From the NCBI RefSeq assembly GCF_000521865.1, contig NZ_JAME01000006.1, positions 62,001 through 126,000 of the forward strand: a stretch of DNA of 64,000 nt, written 5' to 3'. This document shows positions 53,743 through 63,989 of the stretch, in pieces; the first letter of the stretch is position 1, and each line of letters opens with the position of its first letter. The notes beneath the pieces are model-generated. The model saw only the letters and a program-made list of their open reading frames with translations, had not been told where the DNA came from and did no database searches. This stretch comes from Roseivivax isoporae LMG 25204 (GTDB taxonomy: Bacteria; Pseudomonadota; Alphaproteobacteria; Rhodobacterales; Rhodobacteraceae). A program made the translations under genes and the position numbers.

Positions 53743-54822
53743 TTACGACCGCGCCGCCGGGATATCCCGGATGAGACCGTCAAGGGAGCGGCTGCTCCAA
53801 TAGCGTCGCGAATACGTCCAGACCGGCGAGCGCGCCATCAGCTCGGCCCTCTCGAGAACCTCGCGGTAGGCCCGCGATCCGTCATGATGATTGCCCCGCG
53901 CAAGGGCATATTCGACCCCGCCGATTCCCCTCGTGAACCGATAATGCAGGAAGGCAGCGATGCTTTCCGAGACGGGCAGATGACCGTCGACCTTGTGCGG
54001 ACCGGCGTTGAACGACAGGCCGCGACGCCAGCGCAGTAGCCCCACCTTCGTCGCCTGGCCCTTGAGCGTGTGCTTTGTCAGGCGCCACGCGAGCCGTTCT
54101 GCAGCGCGTTCGGGCAGCGCGGCATGGATCGGGCGATCGAGCCGGTGCAACCTCTCGAGCAGGAAGGACGCAATTGGCGAGGGAACGTCGATACCGTCGA
54201 AGAGTCGCGCCCGCATTCCGCCGAGGAGCCGAACCGGTGGCGTCGCGTACTGGCTGAGCGCTCTGCGACGCAGCCGCCGCATGAAGTATCCATGCGGTGC
54301 GGGAGCCGGACCATCGAAATAGGGGAACGCCTCGCGGAGCGAATGCCCGAGGCCCGCATCGAAGACGTGGTCGCGCAACCCGGCATCGGCATACATGTCA
54401 ACCATGAGGGTAACGACCGCCTCCGCGCCCTCGTCCGCGAGAGCGTCGCAATAGTCGGCGAACGGGCGGTCCTCCGCGTCGGGCCAGACGAAATGCTCGT
54501 CAATATCCGGGACAAGGCACCAGAGGCCGTCACCGTAGGCGTCGAGAATCTCGTTGCGCCAGGTGGCCTGATGCTGCCGGTAGTCCGACCCCAGCACGGG
54601 GTGGAACACTGTCACGTCAGGCTCGCCGGCGAGAATCTCGGCCGTGCCGTCGTCGGAACGGTCGTCCACGATGAAGAAGGAAGGCCGGCAGATCGACCGG
54701 TAATGCGCGAGGAATTCGCGCAGGATGTTCGCCTCGTTGTGGGCGAGCGCGACGACCGGCGTGGCGTTCCGGTCGGATCGGTCCGCCCCTGCACGAAATA
54801 GACTTCTCACGGCAGCTCTCAT
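53743..54822 (-). CDS. Glycosyltransferase family 2-like protein
   Basis: A 359-residue protein. The N-terminal LAHNEANILREFLAHYR and FIVDDRSDDGT match the Glyco_tranf_2_4-type fold, and PDIDEHFVWP supplies a D-x-D metal site. C-terminal Arg-rich segments do not match a family I know. The substrate is unknown; surface polysaccharide synthesis is likely. It lies on the opposite strand between mdh and ppaC inside a TCA-cycle block, and its GC content looks somewhat lower by eye than that of its neighbours, so it may be an insertion. Confidence 0.82.
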   Translation of the reverse strand: MRAAVRSLFRAGADRSDRNATPVVALAHNEANILREFLAHYRSICRPSFFIVDDRSDDGTAEILAGEPDVTVFHPVLGSDYRQHQATWRNEILDAYGDGLWCLVPDIDEHFVWPDAEDRPFADYCDALADEGAEAVVTLMVDMYADAGLRDHVFDAGLGHSLREAFPYFDGPAPAPHGYFMRRLRRRALSQYATPPVRLLGGMRARLFDGIDVPSPIASFLLERLHRLDRPIHAALPERAAERLAWRLTKHTLKGQATKVGLLRWRRGLSFNAGPHKVDGHLPVSESIAAFLHYRFTRGIGGVEYALARGNHHDGSRAYREVLERAELMARSPVWTYSRRYWSSRSLDGLIRDIPAARS

Positions 54823-54956
54823 GTCCCGGGTTCGGCCGGGTGCTATCGGCCGGGCCCCAGAGGATCGAGCGCGCGGCGTGCGTGTCAGCGTGACATCGCC
54901 GGAGCGCGCCCCTATAAGGCGCGCGGAAAAGCGACATCGCCCGAACGAGGAGTTCC

Positions 54957-55880
54957 ATGACCATCCAGGTTTTCGGACACAAGTCCCCCGACACCGATTC
55001 CACCGGCAGCCCCATCGCCTGGGCCTGGTACCTGAAGGAGGTCCGCGGCGAGGACGCGAAGGCGGTCCTGCTCGGCGAACCCAACACCGAGGCGGCGTTC
55101 ATGCTGCAGCGCTGGGGTCTCGGGAAGCCCGAGATCATTGCGGACGTGGACGAGGGCGCGCCGGTCGTCATCGTCGACACCAACAATCCCGCCGAACTGC
55201 CCGCGTCGATCAACAAGGCCGACATCCGCGGCATCGTCGATCACCACAAGCTGGTGGGCGGGCTCGAGACCAAGGGCCCGATCGAGATCCGCATCGAGCC
55301 GCTCGCGTGCACCGCGACGATCCTGCACAAGATGATCGGCAAGGACATGGCGCGGGCGCCCGAGGCGGTGAAGGGCGCGATGCTGACCTGCATCCTGTCC
55401 GACACGCTCGAGTTCCGCTCGCCCACCACCACGCAGGAGGACCGCGCCGTCGCCCACGCGCTGGCCGAGGAGCTGGGCATCGACATCGCGGACTACGCGG
55501 CCGAGATGTTCGCGGCGAAGTCCGACGTCTCGGCGTTCTCCGAGGCGGAACTGCTGCGGATGGATTCCAAGGAATACGCCGTCGACGGCACCAAGCTGCG
55601 GGTCTCGGTGCTCGAGACCACGGCGCCGGCGCAGGTGCTCGACCGCAAGGACGCGCTCATGGCGGCGATGAAGGACGTGGCCGCCGAGGACGGCGCCGAC
55701 GAGGTGCTGCTGTTCGTGGTCGATATCCTGAAGGAGGAGGCGACGCTCCTCGTCCCGAACGACCGGGTGAAGGCCATCGCCGAGGCGAGCTTCGGCACGT
55801 CCGTCTCGGGCGACCACGTGGTCCTGCCGGGCGTCATGAGCCGCAAGAAGCAGATCATCCCGGTCCTCAAGGCCGCCTGA
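54957..55880 (+). CDS. ppaC: Manganese-dependent inorganic pyrophosphatase
   Basis: A 307-residue family II pyrophosphatase of the DHH superfamily. GHKSPDTDST (7-16) and VDTNNP are the metal sites, GIVDHHKLVG the DHH motif, and GVMSRKKQIIPVL the C-terminal SRKKQ motif that binds the phosphates. It hydrolyses PPi to phosphate. This type is less common in proteobacteria than family I. It is upstream of sucC by 318 bp. Confidence 0.96.
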   Translation: MTIQVFGHKSPDTDSTGSPIAWAWYLKEVRGEDAKAVLLGEPNTEAAFMLQRWGLGKPEIIADVDEGAPVVIVDTNNPAELPASINKADIRGIVDHHKLVGGLETKGPIEIRIEPLACTATILHKMIGKDMARAPEAVKGAMLTCILSDTLEFRSPTTTQEDRAVAHALAEELGIDIADYAAEMFAAKSDVSAFSEAELLRMDSKEYAVDGTKLRVSVLETTAPAQVLDRKDALMAAMKDVAAEDGADEVLLFVVDILKEEATLLVPNDRVKAIAEASFGTSVSGDHVVLPGVMSRKKQIIPVLKAA

Positions 55881-56198
55881 TCCGCGTTCCCGCCCCTGCC
55901 CCGGACACGTGCCGGGGCAGGGGCGCCGCCGGCCTCCGTGCCGGCCTCGCACCCTCCCCTCGATCCCGACGCCCAGCCGCCCCGCACGCCCTCCGGGGCG
56001 CGCTTGATTCTGCGCGCGCACGCCTTCGCACTTGCGGCGCCCGTTACCGCAAGCATTGTGATCACACGTTGCGGGCCTGTGACCACAAAGGCGGGAAATC
56101 GCCCCCAAAGGACGGATCGGGCGCAGAAACCGGTTAAACAGCGCGGCGCGACATGCCTATACCGGGAGAAATTGCAGCAATCCGGGGACGGTTTTCTC
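55881..56198 (+). other. 318-bp intergenic region before sucC
   Basis: No gene is evident. The 5' part (55895-55930) contains a GC-rich inverted repeat (GCCCCTGCC ... GGGGCAGGGGC) that could end ppaC transcription. The 3' part carries the sdh/suc shared element and, upstream of it, the inverted repeat CTTGCGG / CCGCAAG (56031-56037, 56048-56054). The leader is AT-richer near CCGGTTAAACAG, a possible -10 region. Confidence 0.6.
56042..56088 (+). promoter_or_regulatory. Paired palindromes upstream of sucC, shared with sdhC
   Basis: TGTGATCACA (56058-56067) and TGTGACCACA (56079-56088) start 21 bp apart, the same spacing as the pair before sdhC. The stretch 56042-56066 is identical over 25 bases to the one before sdhC, and both pairs are followed 16-17 bases on by GGAAATCG. 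The site is 110-157 bp upstream of ATG 56199. It is a candidate operator or activator site for joint control of sdh and suc. Confidence 0.8.
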
Positions 56199-57392
56199 AT
56201 GAACATCCACGAGTATCAGGCCAAGGCACTTCTGCGCGGTTACGGGGCTCCGGTTTCGGACGGCCGCGTGGTGCTGCGCGCCGAAGAGGCCAAGACCGCC
56301 GCCGGCGCGCTCGACGGACCGCTCTGGGTCGTCAAGGCGCAGATCCACGCGGGCGGCCGGGGCAAGGGCTCGTTCAAGGAAGCGGATGCCGGCGAGAAGG
56401 GCGGCGTCCGCCTGGCCAAGTCGGTCGAGGAGGCCGCCGAGGAAGCCAAGCGCATGCTCGGCAAGACGCTCGTGACGCACCAGACCGGGCCCGCGGGCAA
56501 GTCGGTCGGCCGCATCTACATCGAGGAAGGCTCGGACATCGAGCGCGAACTCTACCTCGCGCTGCTGGTCGACCGGGTGAGCTCGCGCATCTCGTTCGTG
56601 TGCTCGACCGAGGGCGGCATGGACATCGAGGAGGTCGCGGCCAACACGCCGGAGAAGATCCTGTCCTTCTCCGTCGACCCCGCCACCGGCTACCAGCCGT
56701 TCCACGGCCGGCGCATCGCCTTCTCGCTGGGCCTCACCGGCCCGCAGGTCAAGCAGTGCGTCAAGCTGATGGGCATCCTCTACACCGCCTTCGTCGAGCG
56801 CGACATGGAGATGCTCGAGATCAACCCGCTGATCGTGACCGACAAGGGCGATCTCAAGGTGCTCGACGCCAAGCTCAGCTTCGATTCGAACTCGCTCTAC
56901 CGGCAGTCCGACGTGGCCGAGCTGCGCGACGAGACCGAGGAGGACCCGAAGGAGCTGCAGGCCTCGAAATACGACCTCAACTACATCGCGCTCGACGGCG
57001 AGATCGGCTGCATGGTGAACGGCGCGGGCCTCGCCATGGCGACCATGGACATCATCAAGCTCTACGGCGCGGAGCCTGCCAACTTCCTCGACGTGGGCGG
57101 CGGCGCGACCAAGGAGAAGGTGACCGAGGCGTTCAAGATCATCACGTCCGACAAGAACGTGAAGGGCATCCTCGTGAACATCTTCGGCGGCATCATGCGC
57201 TGCGACGTGATCGCCGAGGGCGTGATCGCCGCGGTCAAGGAGGTCGGCCTCAAGGTTCCGCTGGTGGTGCGCCTCGAGGGCACCAATGTCGACAAGGGCA
57301 AGGAGATCATCTCCAATTCCGGCCTCGACGTGATCGCGGCGGACGACCTGAAGGACGGCGCCCAGAAGATCGTGAAGGCCGTGAAGGGATAA
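56199..57392 (+). CDS. sucC: Succinyl-CoA synthetase beta subunit
   Basis: A 397-residue subunit with an ATP-grasp domain ([15 protein letters not shown]) and the C-terminal CoA-ligase domain with [12 protein letters not shown] and [14 protein letters not shown]. It forms succinate and ATP (or GTP) from succinyl-CoA with SucD. ATG 56199 opens the family N-terminus [12 protein letters not shown]. It heads the sucC-(small membrane protein)-sucD-sucA-sucB run. Confidence 0.97.
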   Translation: MNIHEYQAKALLRGYGAPVSDGRVVLRAEEAKTAAGALDGPLWVVKAQIHAGGRGKGSFKEADAGEKGGVRLAKSVEEAAEEAKRMLGKTLVTHQTGPAGKSVGRIYIEEGSDIERELYLALLVDRVSSRISFVCSTEGGMDIEEVAANTPEKILSFSVDPATGYQPFHGRRIAFSLGLTGPQVKQCVKLMGILYTAFVERDMEMLEINPLIVTDKGDLKVLDAKLSFDSNSLYRQSDVAELRDETEEDPKELQASKYDLNYIALDGEIGCMVNGAGLAMATMDIIKLYGAEPANFLDVGGGATKEKVTEAFKIITSDKNVKGILVNIFGGIMRCDVIAEGVIAAVKEVGLKVPLVVRLEGTNVDKGKEIISNSGLDVIAADDLKDGAQKIVKAVKG

Positions 57393-57468
57393 GGATGGCC
57401 GTCCGGGGCGTTGGGTCCGGTCCGGGCCCGCGATCCCCGCGCGCCCGCCCCTGCGAAAGGACGCCCAG

Positions 57469-57771
57469 ATGACCACCCGTCTCGACGATTACGCCCCGTT
57501 CCTCATCGGTCTCGCCATGGTCGGCGTCGGCCTTGCCGCACGGCAGGTCGAACCCGAGGCGCTGCGGCTGCCGAAGCCCGGCGCAAAGGCGCGGCTGCGC
57601 GACGTGCGCTCGGGCCGCGATGCGGCGCGCGCGGCGCGGGACGGGCTTGCGGGGCTCCTGCCGTCGAACCTGACGCGGTCGGTGGGCCGGACGATGATCC
57701 TCATGGGCGCGGCGCTGATCGCGGTGCGCGCCCTCGACGAACTCGTGGACGACGATTCCGCGGAGTACTGA
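57469..57771 (+). CDS. Small membrane protein between sucC and sucD
   Basis: A 100-residue protein with an N-terminal hydrophobic segment ([14 protein letters not shown]), a basic middle part rich in Arg/Ala and a C-terminal hydrophobic stretch ([17 protein letters not shown]). No family recognised. It lies 76 bp after sucC and 73 bp before sucD on the same strand, so it is presumably in the operon; interruption of sucCD by another gene is unusual. Confidence 0.72.
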   Translation: MTTRLDDYAPFLIGLAMVGVGLAARQVEPEALRLPKPGAKARLRDVRSGRDAARAARDGLAGLLPSNLTRSVGRTMILMGAALIAVRALDELVDDDSAEY

Positions 57772-57844
57772 CCGGGCACGGCCCCGGGCGCGTCCGCGCG
57801 CCCGGTCCCCGCGCCCGCACCGACACTGACAAAGAGGGACCTTC

Positions 57845-58732
57845 ATGGCCGTTCTCGTTGACGAAAACACCAAGGTGATCTGCCAGGGCTTCACCGGCTC
57901 GCAGGGCACGTTCCACTCCGAGCAGGCGATTGCCTACGGCACCAAGATGGTCGGCGGCGTGACGCCCGGAAAGGGCGGGCAGACCCATCTCGACCTGCCG
58001 GTCTTCGACAGCGTGCACGAGGCCAAGGCCCGCACCGAGGCGAACGCCAGCGTGATCTACGTGCCGCCGCCCTTCGCCGCGGATTCCATCATGGAGGCGA
58101 TCGACGCCGAGATGGAGCTGATCGTCTGCATCACCGAGGGCATCCCGGTGCTCGACATGATGAAGGTCAAGCGCGCGCTCGAGGGATCGAAGTCGAAGCT
58201 GATCGGTCCGAACTGCCCGGGCGTCATCACGCCCGACGCCTGCAAGATCGGCATCATGCCCGGCCATATCCACAAGCGCGGCAAGGTGGGCGTTGTTTCC
58301 CGCTCCGGCACGCTTACCTACGAGGCGGTGAAGCAGACCACCGACGTGGGGCTCGGCCAGTCGACCTGCGTCGGCATCGGCGGCGACCCGATCAAGGGGA
58401 CGGAGCATCTGGACGTGCTGGAATGGTTCCTCGGCGACCCCGAGACCGAGGCGATCATCATGATCGGCGAGATCGGCGGCTCGGCCGAGGAGGACGCCGC
58501 GCGTTTCCTCGCGGACGAGCGCAAGGCCGGCCGCTGGAAGCCGACCGCCGGCTTCATCGCGGGTCGCACGGCACCTCCGGGCCGCCGCATGGGCCATGCC
58601 GGGGCGATCGTCGCCGGCGGCAAGGGCGGCGCCGAGGACAAGATCGAGGCGATGAAGTCCGCGGGCATCGTGGTGGCCGACAGCCCGGCGACGCTGGGCG
58701 AGGCGGTGCTGGCCGCGATCGACAAGGGCTGA
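57845..58732 (+). CDS. sucD: Succinyl-CoA synthetase alpha subunit
   Basis: A 295-residue subunit. [10 protein letters not shown] is the CoA-binding motif and His251 in [11 protein letters not shown] the phosphohistidine. [13 protein letters not shown] and [10 protein letters not shown] are also conserved. It forms the heterodimer with SucC. Between its stop and sucA lies a 109-bp spacer with a strong hairpin. Confidence 0.98.
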   Translation: MAVLVDENTKVICQGFTGSQGTFHSEQAIAYGTKMVGGVTPGKGGQTHLDLPVFDSVHEAKARTEANASVIYVPPPFAADSIMEAIDAEMELIVCITEGIPVLDMMKVKRALEGSKSKLIGPNCPGVITPDACKIGIMPGHIHKRGKVGVVSRSGTLTYEAVKQTTDVGLGQSTCVGIGGDPIKGTEHLDVLEWFLGDPETEAIIMIGEIGGSAEEDAARFLADERKAGRWKPTAGFIAGRTAPPGRRMGHAGAIVAGGKGGAEDKIEAMKSAGIVVADSPATLGEAVLAAIDKG

Positions 58733-58778
58733 GGCCCCGACCGGCCCGCGACCGGCGCGGGCCCACAGGATACCGGAG

Positions 58779-58800
58779 GCCCCGGACGGCGGTCCGGGGC
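58779..58800 (+). repeat. Intercistronic hairpin between sucD and sucA
   Basis: A 9-bp perfect stem (GCCCCGGAC / GTCCGGGGC) with a GGCG tetraloop. It lacks a T-run, so it more probably tunes mRNA stability of the operon segments than ends transcription. Confidence 0.5.
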
Positions 58801-58841
58801 GCGTCCATGCCCGGCACCGGGTGCATCAGGAGACCAGAGAC

Positions 58842-61817
58842 ATGACCGACCAATCTCCGAACGACCTCTTCCGCGCCTCCTCGTTCATGCAGGGCGCGAA
58901 CGCGGACTACCTCGAACAGATGTACGCGCGCTATGCGAACGATCCCGGGGCCGTCGACGAGGCGTGGCGCGCGTTCTTCGAGGGGCTCGGAGATGACGGC
59001 GTGTCGGTCAAGAAGGAGGCTGCGGGCCCGTCCTGGGCCCGCAGCGACTGGCCACCGGCTCCGAACGATGACCTGACGGCCGCGCTGACCGGCGAGTGGC
59101 CGATGCCCATGGTGCCTGCCGAGGCGAAGGGCGCGGGCCGCAAGATCGCCGAGAAGGCCGAGGCGATGGACGTCAAGGTCACCGACGACCAGGTCCAGCG
59201 CGCGGTGCTCGATTCGATCCGGGCGCTGATGATCATCCGCGCCTACCGCATCCGCGGCCATCTCGCGGCGCAGCTCGATCCCCTCGGCATGCGCAATGTC
59301 GAGGAGGAGCATCCCGAGCTCGACGCCAAGTCCTACGGCTTCACCGATGCCGACATGGACCGGCCGATCTTCATCGACAACGTGCTCGGCCTCGAGATCG
59401 CGTCGCTGCGCGAGATCCTCGCCATCGTGAAGCGCACCTATTGCGGTACGTTCGCGCTCCAGTACATGCACATCTCCGACCCCGAGCAGTCCGCCTGGCT
59501 CAAGGAGCGGATCGAGGGCTACGGCAAGGAGGTGAAGTTCACCCGCGAGGGCCGCAAGGCTATCCTCAACAAGATGGTGCAGGCCGAGGGCTTCGAGAAG
59601 TTCCTGCACGTGAAGTACACCGGCACCAAGCGCTTCGGTCTCGACGGCGGCGAGAGCCTGATCCCGGCGATGGAGCAGATCATCAAGCGCGGCGGCGCGC
59701 TGGGCGTCTCGGACATCGTGATCGGCATGCCGCACCGCGGCCGGCTCAGCGTGCTGGCGAACGTGATGGGCAAGCCCTACCGCGCGATCTTCAACGAGTT
59801 CCAGGGCGGCAGCTTCAAGCCCGAGGACGTCGATGGATCGGGCGACGTGAAGTACCACCTCGGCGCCAGCCACGACCGCGAGTTCGACGGCAACAACGTG
59901 CACCTGTCGCTGACCGCGAACCCCTCGCATCTCGAGGCGGTGAACCCGGTGGTGCTGGGCAAGGTCCGCGCCAAGCAGGACCAGATCAAGGACGAGACGC
60001 GCACCAAGGTGCTGCCGATCCTCCTGCACGGCGACGCGGCCTTCGCGGGCCAGGGCGTGGTGGCGGAATGCTTCGCGCTCTCGGGCCTGCGCGGCCACCG
60101 CACCGGCGGCACCATCCACATCGTGGTGAACAACCAGATCGGCTTCACCACCGCGCCGCACTTCTCGCGCTCCTCGCCCTACCCCACCGACAACGCGCTG
60201 GTGGTCGAGGCGCCGATCTTCCACGTGAACGGCGACGACCCCGAGGCGGTGGTGCACGCGGCCAAGGTCGCCACCGAGTTCCGCCAGAAGTTCGGCAAGG
60301 ACGTGGTCATCGACATCTTCTGCTACCGGCGGTTCGGGCACAACGAGGGCGACGAGCCCATGTTCACGAACCCGCTGATGTACAAGCAGATCAAGGGCCA
60401 CAAGACGACCCTCACGCTCTACACCGAGCGGCTGGTGAAGGACGGCCTGATCCCCGAGGGCGAGATCGAGGACATGAAGGCCGCCTTCCAGTCCCAGCTC
60501 AACGAGGAGTTCGAGGCCGGCAAGAACTACAAGCCCAACAAGGCCGACTGGCTCGACGGGCGCTGGTCGCATCTCGACCGCCAGAAGCAGGGCCGCTACC
60601 AGCGCGGCAAGACCTCGATCAAGCAGAAGACCCTCGACGACATCGGCACCGCGCTGACCCGCGTGCCGGACGGCTTCTCGCTGCACCGCACCGTCAACCG
60701 CCTGCTCGACAGCCGCAAGGAGATGTTCGACAGCGGCAAGGGCTTCGACTGGGCCACGGCCGAGGCGATGGCCTTCGGCTCGCTGCTGCTCGAGGGCTAC
60801 CCGGTCCGGCTCGCCGGACAGGATTCGACGCGCGGCACCTTCAGCCAGCGGCATTCGGCGCTCGTCGACCAGGACACCGAGGACCGGTACTACCCGCTGA
60901 ACCACATCCGCGACGGGCAGGCGCGGTACGAGGCGATCGATTCCGCGCTGTCGGAATACGCGGTGCTGGGCTTCGAATACGGCTACAGCCTGGCCGAGCC
61001 CAACGCCCTCGTGCTGTGGGAGGCGCAGTTCGGCGACTTCGCCAACGGTGCGCAGATCATGTTCGACCAGTTCATCTCGTCGGGCGAATCGAAGTGGCTG
61101 CGCATGTCGGGCCTCGTCTGCCTGATGCCGCACGGCTACGAGGGCCAGGGCCCCGAGCATTCCTCGGCGCGTCTCGAGCGCTGGCTGCAGCTCTGCGGGC
61201 AGGACAACTGGATCGTGGCGAACTGCTCGACCCCGGCCAACTACTTCCACATCCTGCGCCGGCAGCTGCACCGCTCGTTCCGCAAGCCGCTGATGCTGAT
61301 GACGCCGAAATCGCTGCTGCGGCACAAGCTCTGCGTGTCGGGGGCCGAGATGTTCCTCGACGGGTCGTCCTTCCACCGCGTGCTCTGGGACGAGGCGGAC
61401 CACAAGGACTGGGAATTCAAGCTGAAGCCCGACAGCGAGATCCGGCGCGTGGTGATCTGCTCGGGCAAGGTCTACTACGACCTCCTCGAGGAGCGCGACG
61501 CCCGCGGGCTCGACGACGTCTACCTGCTCCGGCTCGAACAGTTCTACCCGTTCCCGGCGGTGTCGCTGGTGAAGGAACTCGAGCGCTTCAAGCAGGCCGA
61601 GGTGATCTGGTGCCAGGAGGAGCCCAAGAACCAGGGCGCCTGGACCTTCATCGAGCCCAACATCGAATGGGTGCTCGGCCGGATCGACGCCAAGCATTCC
61701 CGGCCCCGCTATGTGGGCCGCGCCACGTCGGCCTCGCCCGCCACGGGCCTGGCCTCCACGCACAAAGCCCAGCAAGCGGCGCTCGTCGACGAAGCGCTGA
61801 CGATCGAAGGAAAGTGA
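58842..61817 (+). CDS. sucA: 2-oxoglutarate dehydrogenase E1 component
   Basis: A 991-residue thiamine-diphosphate enzyme that decarboxylates 2-oxoglutarate. The N-terminal [19 protein letters not shown] docks to E2. [32 protein letters not shown] and VNNQIGFTT are the ThDP-binding and active-site blocks. The C-terminal half carries [16 protein letters not shown] and the [14 protein letters not shown] loop. ATG 58842 gives [10 protein letters not shown]; an ATG seven codons earlier has no better ribosome site. sucB follows after four bases. Confidence 0.97.
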   Translation: MTDQSPNDLFRASSFMQGANADYLEQMYARYANDPGAVDEAWRAFFEGLGDDGVSVKKEAAGPSWARSDWPPAPNDDLTAALTGEWPMPMVPAEAKGAGRKIAEKAEAMDVKVTDDQVQRAVLDSIRALMIIRAYRIRGHLAAQLDPLGMRNVEEEHPELDAKSYGFTDADMDRPIFIDNVLGLEIASLREILAIVKRTYCGTFALQYMHISDPEQSAWLKERIEGYGKEVKFTREGRKAILNKMVQAEGFEKFLHVKYTGTKRFGLDGGESLIPAMEQIIKRGGALGVSDIVIGMPHRGRLSVLANVMGKPYRAIFNEFQGGSFKPEDVDGSGDVKYHLGASHDREFDGNNVHLSLTANPSHLEAVNPVVLGKVRAKQDQIKDETRTKVLPILLHGDAAFAGQGVVAECFALSGLRGHRTGGTIHIVVNNQIGFTTAPHFSRSSPYPTDNALVVEAPIFHVNGDDPEAVVHAAKVATEFRQKFGKDVVIDIFCYRRFGHNEGDEPMFTNPLMYKQIKGHKTTLTLYTERLVKDGLIPEGEIEDMKAAFQSQLNEEFEAGKNYKPNKADWLDGRWSHLDRQKQGRYQRGKTSIKQKTLDDIGTALTRVPDGFSLHRTVNRLLDSRKEMFDSGKGFDWATAEAMAFGSLLLEGYPVRLAGQDSTRGTFSQRHSALVDQDTEDRYYPLNHIRDGQARYEAIDSALSEYAVLGFEYGYSLAEPNALVLWEAQFGDFANGAQIMFDQFISSGESKWLRMSGLVCLMPHGYEGQGPEHSSARLERWLQLCGQDNWIVANCSTPANYFHILRRQLHRSFRKPLMLMTPKSLLRHKLCVSGAEMFLDGSSFHRVLWDEADHKDWEFKLKPDSEIRRVVICSGKVYYDLLEERDARGLDDVYLLRLEQFYPFPAVSLVKELERFKQAEVIWCQEEPKNQGAWTFIEPNIEWVLGRIDAKHSRPRYVGRATSASPATGLASTHKAQQAALVDEALTIEGK

Positions 61818-61821
61818 CCCC

Positions 61822-63423
61822 ATGACCGAAGTGCGCGTGCCCACCCTGGGCGAGTCCGTGACCGAAGCCACGGTGGCGACCTGGTTCAAGAAGCCCGGCG
61901 ACAGCGTCGCCGTGGACGAGATGCTGTGCGAGCTCGAGACCGACAAGGTGACGGTGGAGGTCCCCTCCCCCGTCGCGGGCACCCTGTCGGACATCGTCGC
62001 GGGCGAGGGCGAGACCGTGGGCGTCGACGCGCTCCTCGCCAACATCTCGGAGGGCGCCTCGGCCGCGCCCGACGAGGACAAGGATGCCGACCGCGGCGCA
62101 CGCGCCTCGGAACCCGCCGGCACGGCCCGCGCCGCGGGTGATGCGGCGCCCACGTCCAAGCCGTCGACGTCGGACGGCGGCGGCGAGACCAAGGTGATGG
62201 TGCCGACCCTCGGGGAATCGGTGTCCGAGGCGACCGTCGCCACCTGGTTCAAGAAGGAAGGCGACAGCGTCGCGCAGGACGAGACGCTCTGCGAGCTCGA
62301 GACCGACAAGGTGTCGGTCGAGGTGCCCGCGCCCGCAGCCGGCACGCTTTCCAAGATCATCGCGCCCGAGGGCACGACAGTTCAGGCCGACGCCCAGCTC
62401 GCGGTGATCGCGGGCGGCGAGGGCGGCGGCGCCCAGCCCTCGAAGCCCGAGGCGGACGAGCCCCCGGCCGAGGGCAAGGGCTCGCAATACGCCCAGCCCG
62501 AGGCCGGCAACGGCGGGCCAGGCCGGTCGGATGTCGAGGACGCGCCCTCCGCCAAGAAGGCCATGGCTGAGAAGGGCCTCAACCGCGACGACGTGCAGGG
62601 CTCGGGCCGCGACGGCCGGGTGATGAAGGAGGACGTGGGCCGCGCGCTCGCCGCCGCCTCCGCGCCGCGCGCCGAGGCCGAGGCGTCGAAGGCGCCGCGC
62701 GCCCCGGTGGCCGCCGAGGATGCCGGCCGCGAGGAGCGGGTCAAGATGACCCGCCTGCGCCAGACCATCGCGCGCCGCCTCAAGGACGCGCAGAACACCG
62801 CGGCCATGCTCACCACCTACAACGAGGTGGACATGACCGAGGTCATGGCGCTCCGGAACGAGTACAAGGACCTCTTCGAGAAGAAGCACGGCGTGCGGCT
62901 CGGCTTCATGTCCTTCTTCACCAAGGCCTGCTGCCACGCGCTGAAGGAAGTGCCCGAGGTCAATGCCGAGATCGACGGCACCGACATCGTCTACAAGAAC
63001 TTCGTGCACATGGGCATCGCCACGGGCACGCCCACGGGCCTCGTGGTGCCGGTGATCCGCGACGCGGATTCGCTGTCCTTCGCCGGGATCGAGAAGGCCA
63101 TCGCCGAGAAGGGCAAGCGCGCCCGCGACGGCAAGCTCTCCATGGCCGAGATGCAGGGCGGCACGTTCACCATCTCGAACGGCGGCGTCTACGGCTCGCT
63201 CATGTCCTCGCCGATCCTCAACCCGCCGCAATCGGGCATCCTCGGCATGCACAAGATCCAGCAGCGGCCCATGGTCGTGGATGGCCGGATCGAGGCGCGG
63301 CCGATGATGTACCTGGCCCTCAGCTACGATCACCGCATCGTCGACGGCAAGGGCGCGGTCACCTTCCTCGTCCGCGTGAAGGAGGCGCTCGAGGATCCGC
63401 GCCGCCTGCTCATGGATCTCTGA
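61822..63423 (+). CDS. sucB: Dihydrolipoamide succinyltransferase (E2o) with two lipoyl domains
   Basis: A 533-residue E2 enzyme. Lipoyl domain 1 spans residues 1-78 with lipoyl Lys42 (ETDKVTVEV); lipoyl domain 2 spans about 120-195 with Lys163 (ETDKVSVEV). The two share long identical runs such as VPTLGESV and [10 protein letters not shown]. An Ala/Glu/Pro linker, the peripheral subunit-binding domain ([19 protein letters not shown]) and the catalytic domain follow, with His504 and Asp508 in YDHRIVDG. E. coli SucB has one lipoyl domain. It transfers the succinyl group to CoA. Confidence 0.97.
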   Translation: MTEVRVPTLGESVTEATVATWFKKPGDSVAVDEMLCELETDKVTVEVPSPVAGTLSDIVAGEGETVGVDALLANISEGASAAPDEDKDADRGARASEPAGTARAAGDAAPTSKPSTSDGGGETKVMVPTLGESVSEATVATWFKKEGDSVAQDETLCELETDKVSVEVPAPAAGTLSKIIAPEGTTVQADAQLAVIAGGEGGGAQPSKPEADEPPAEGKGSQYAQPEAGNGGPGRSDVEDAPSAKKAMAEKGLNRDDVQGSGRDGRVMKEDVGRALAAASAPRAEAEASKAPRAPVAAEDAGREERVKMTRLRQTIARRLKDAQNTAAMLTTYNEVDMTEVMALRNEYKDLFEKKHGVRLGFMSFFTKACCHALKEVPEVNAEIDGTDIVYKNFVHMGIATGTPTGLVVPVIRDADSLSFAGIEKAIAEKGKRARDGKLSMAEMQGGTFTISNGGVYGSLMSSPILNPPQSGILGMHKIQQRPMVVDGRIEARPMMYLALSYDHRIVDGKGAVTFLVRVKEALEDPRRLLMDL

Positions 63424-63431
63424 AGCGGTCA

Positions 63432-63588
63432 GGGGCGCGCGCCTGCGCGGGCGCCCCGTTCCCGGCCCCGGCACGGAGCGCCCCGATTGGCAGGACGACC
63501 CGACCCCGCGCGGACCGCGCCGCACCCCGGACTTGGCATCCGGGGCTCCGCGACACACCTTTCGGGGAGGGACCGCGCCTGCGGTCCC
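63432..63588 (+). repeat. Two hairpins between sucB and the cupin gene
   Basis: GGGGCGC / GCGCCCC (63432-63438 and 63451-63457) follows the sucB stop closely. A second hairpin, GGGACCGC-GCCT-GCGGTCCC (63569-63588), precedes the ribosome site of the cupin gene. Neither has a T-run, so read-through from sucB into the cupin gene is likely, perhaps attenuated. Confidence 0.45.
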
Positions 63589-63605
63589 GCGAAAGGAGAC
63601 ACGCG

Positions 63606-63989
63606 ATGACCCAACCGATCCACATTCCCTACGAGACCCCCGAGGTGAAGGTGATGGAGGAGGCGACGCGCGGCGGCCTGCGCTACCGGCTGATGGTCGA
63701 CGCCGACCACGGCCCCTCCTCGGGCGTGACGCAGGGCATGTTCTACCTCGACGGCGGGCACGCGGAGACGCGCCACCGCCACGGCGTGACCGAGACCGTG
63801 CACGTGGTCGAGGGCACCGGCCACGCGGTGCTGGGCGACCGCGAGATCGCGATCAAGACCGGCGACACGCTCTTCATCCCGGCGGGCACGCGTCACGGCT
63901 TCGCTGCCGACGACGACATGACGCTGTTCTTCACCTTCCCCGCCGACCGGTTCGCCGAGGTCGACTACGATTACGGCGAGGCGGCGTGA
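63606..63989 (+). CDS. Cupin domain protein
   Basis: A 127-residue single-domain cupin. The first cupin motif is GGHAETRHRHGVTETVHVVEG, here shown in part by HRHGVTE, with metal-binding His and Glu residues. The second motif is PAGTRHGFAADDDM with the third histidine. Its substrate is unknown. AAAGGAG precedes ATG 63606. It lies 182 bp after sucB, on the same strand, and may be the next member of the suc transcription unit; lpd, which often follows, is not in the window. Confidence 0.85.
   Translation: MTQPIHIPYETPEVKVMEEATRGGLRYRLMVDADHGPSSGVTQGMFYLDGGHAETRHRHGVTETVHVVEGTGHAVLGDREIAIKTGDTLFIPAGTRHGFAADDDMTLFFTFPADRFAEVDYDYGEAA

Noticed and set aside
58554-62375. A 1273-codon minus-strand open frame opposite sucD-sucA-sucB
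   Set aside because: Same reason: high GC removes stop codons from antisense frames, and the sense genes are certain.
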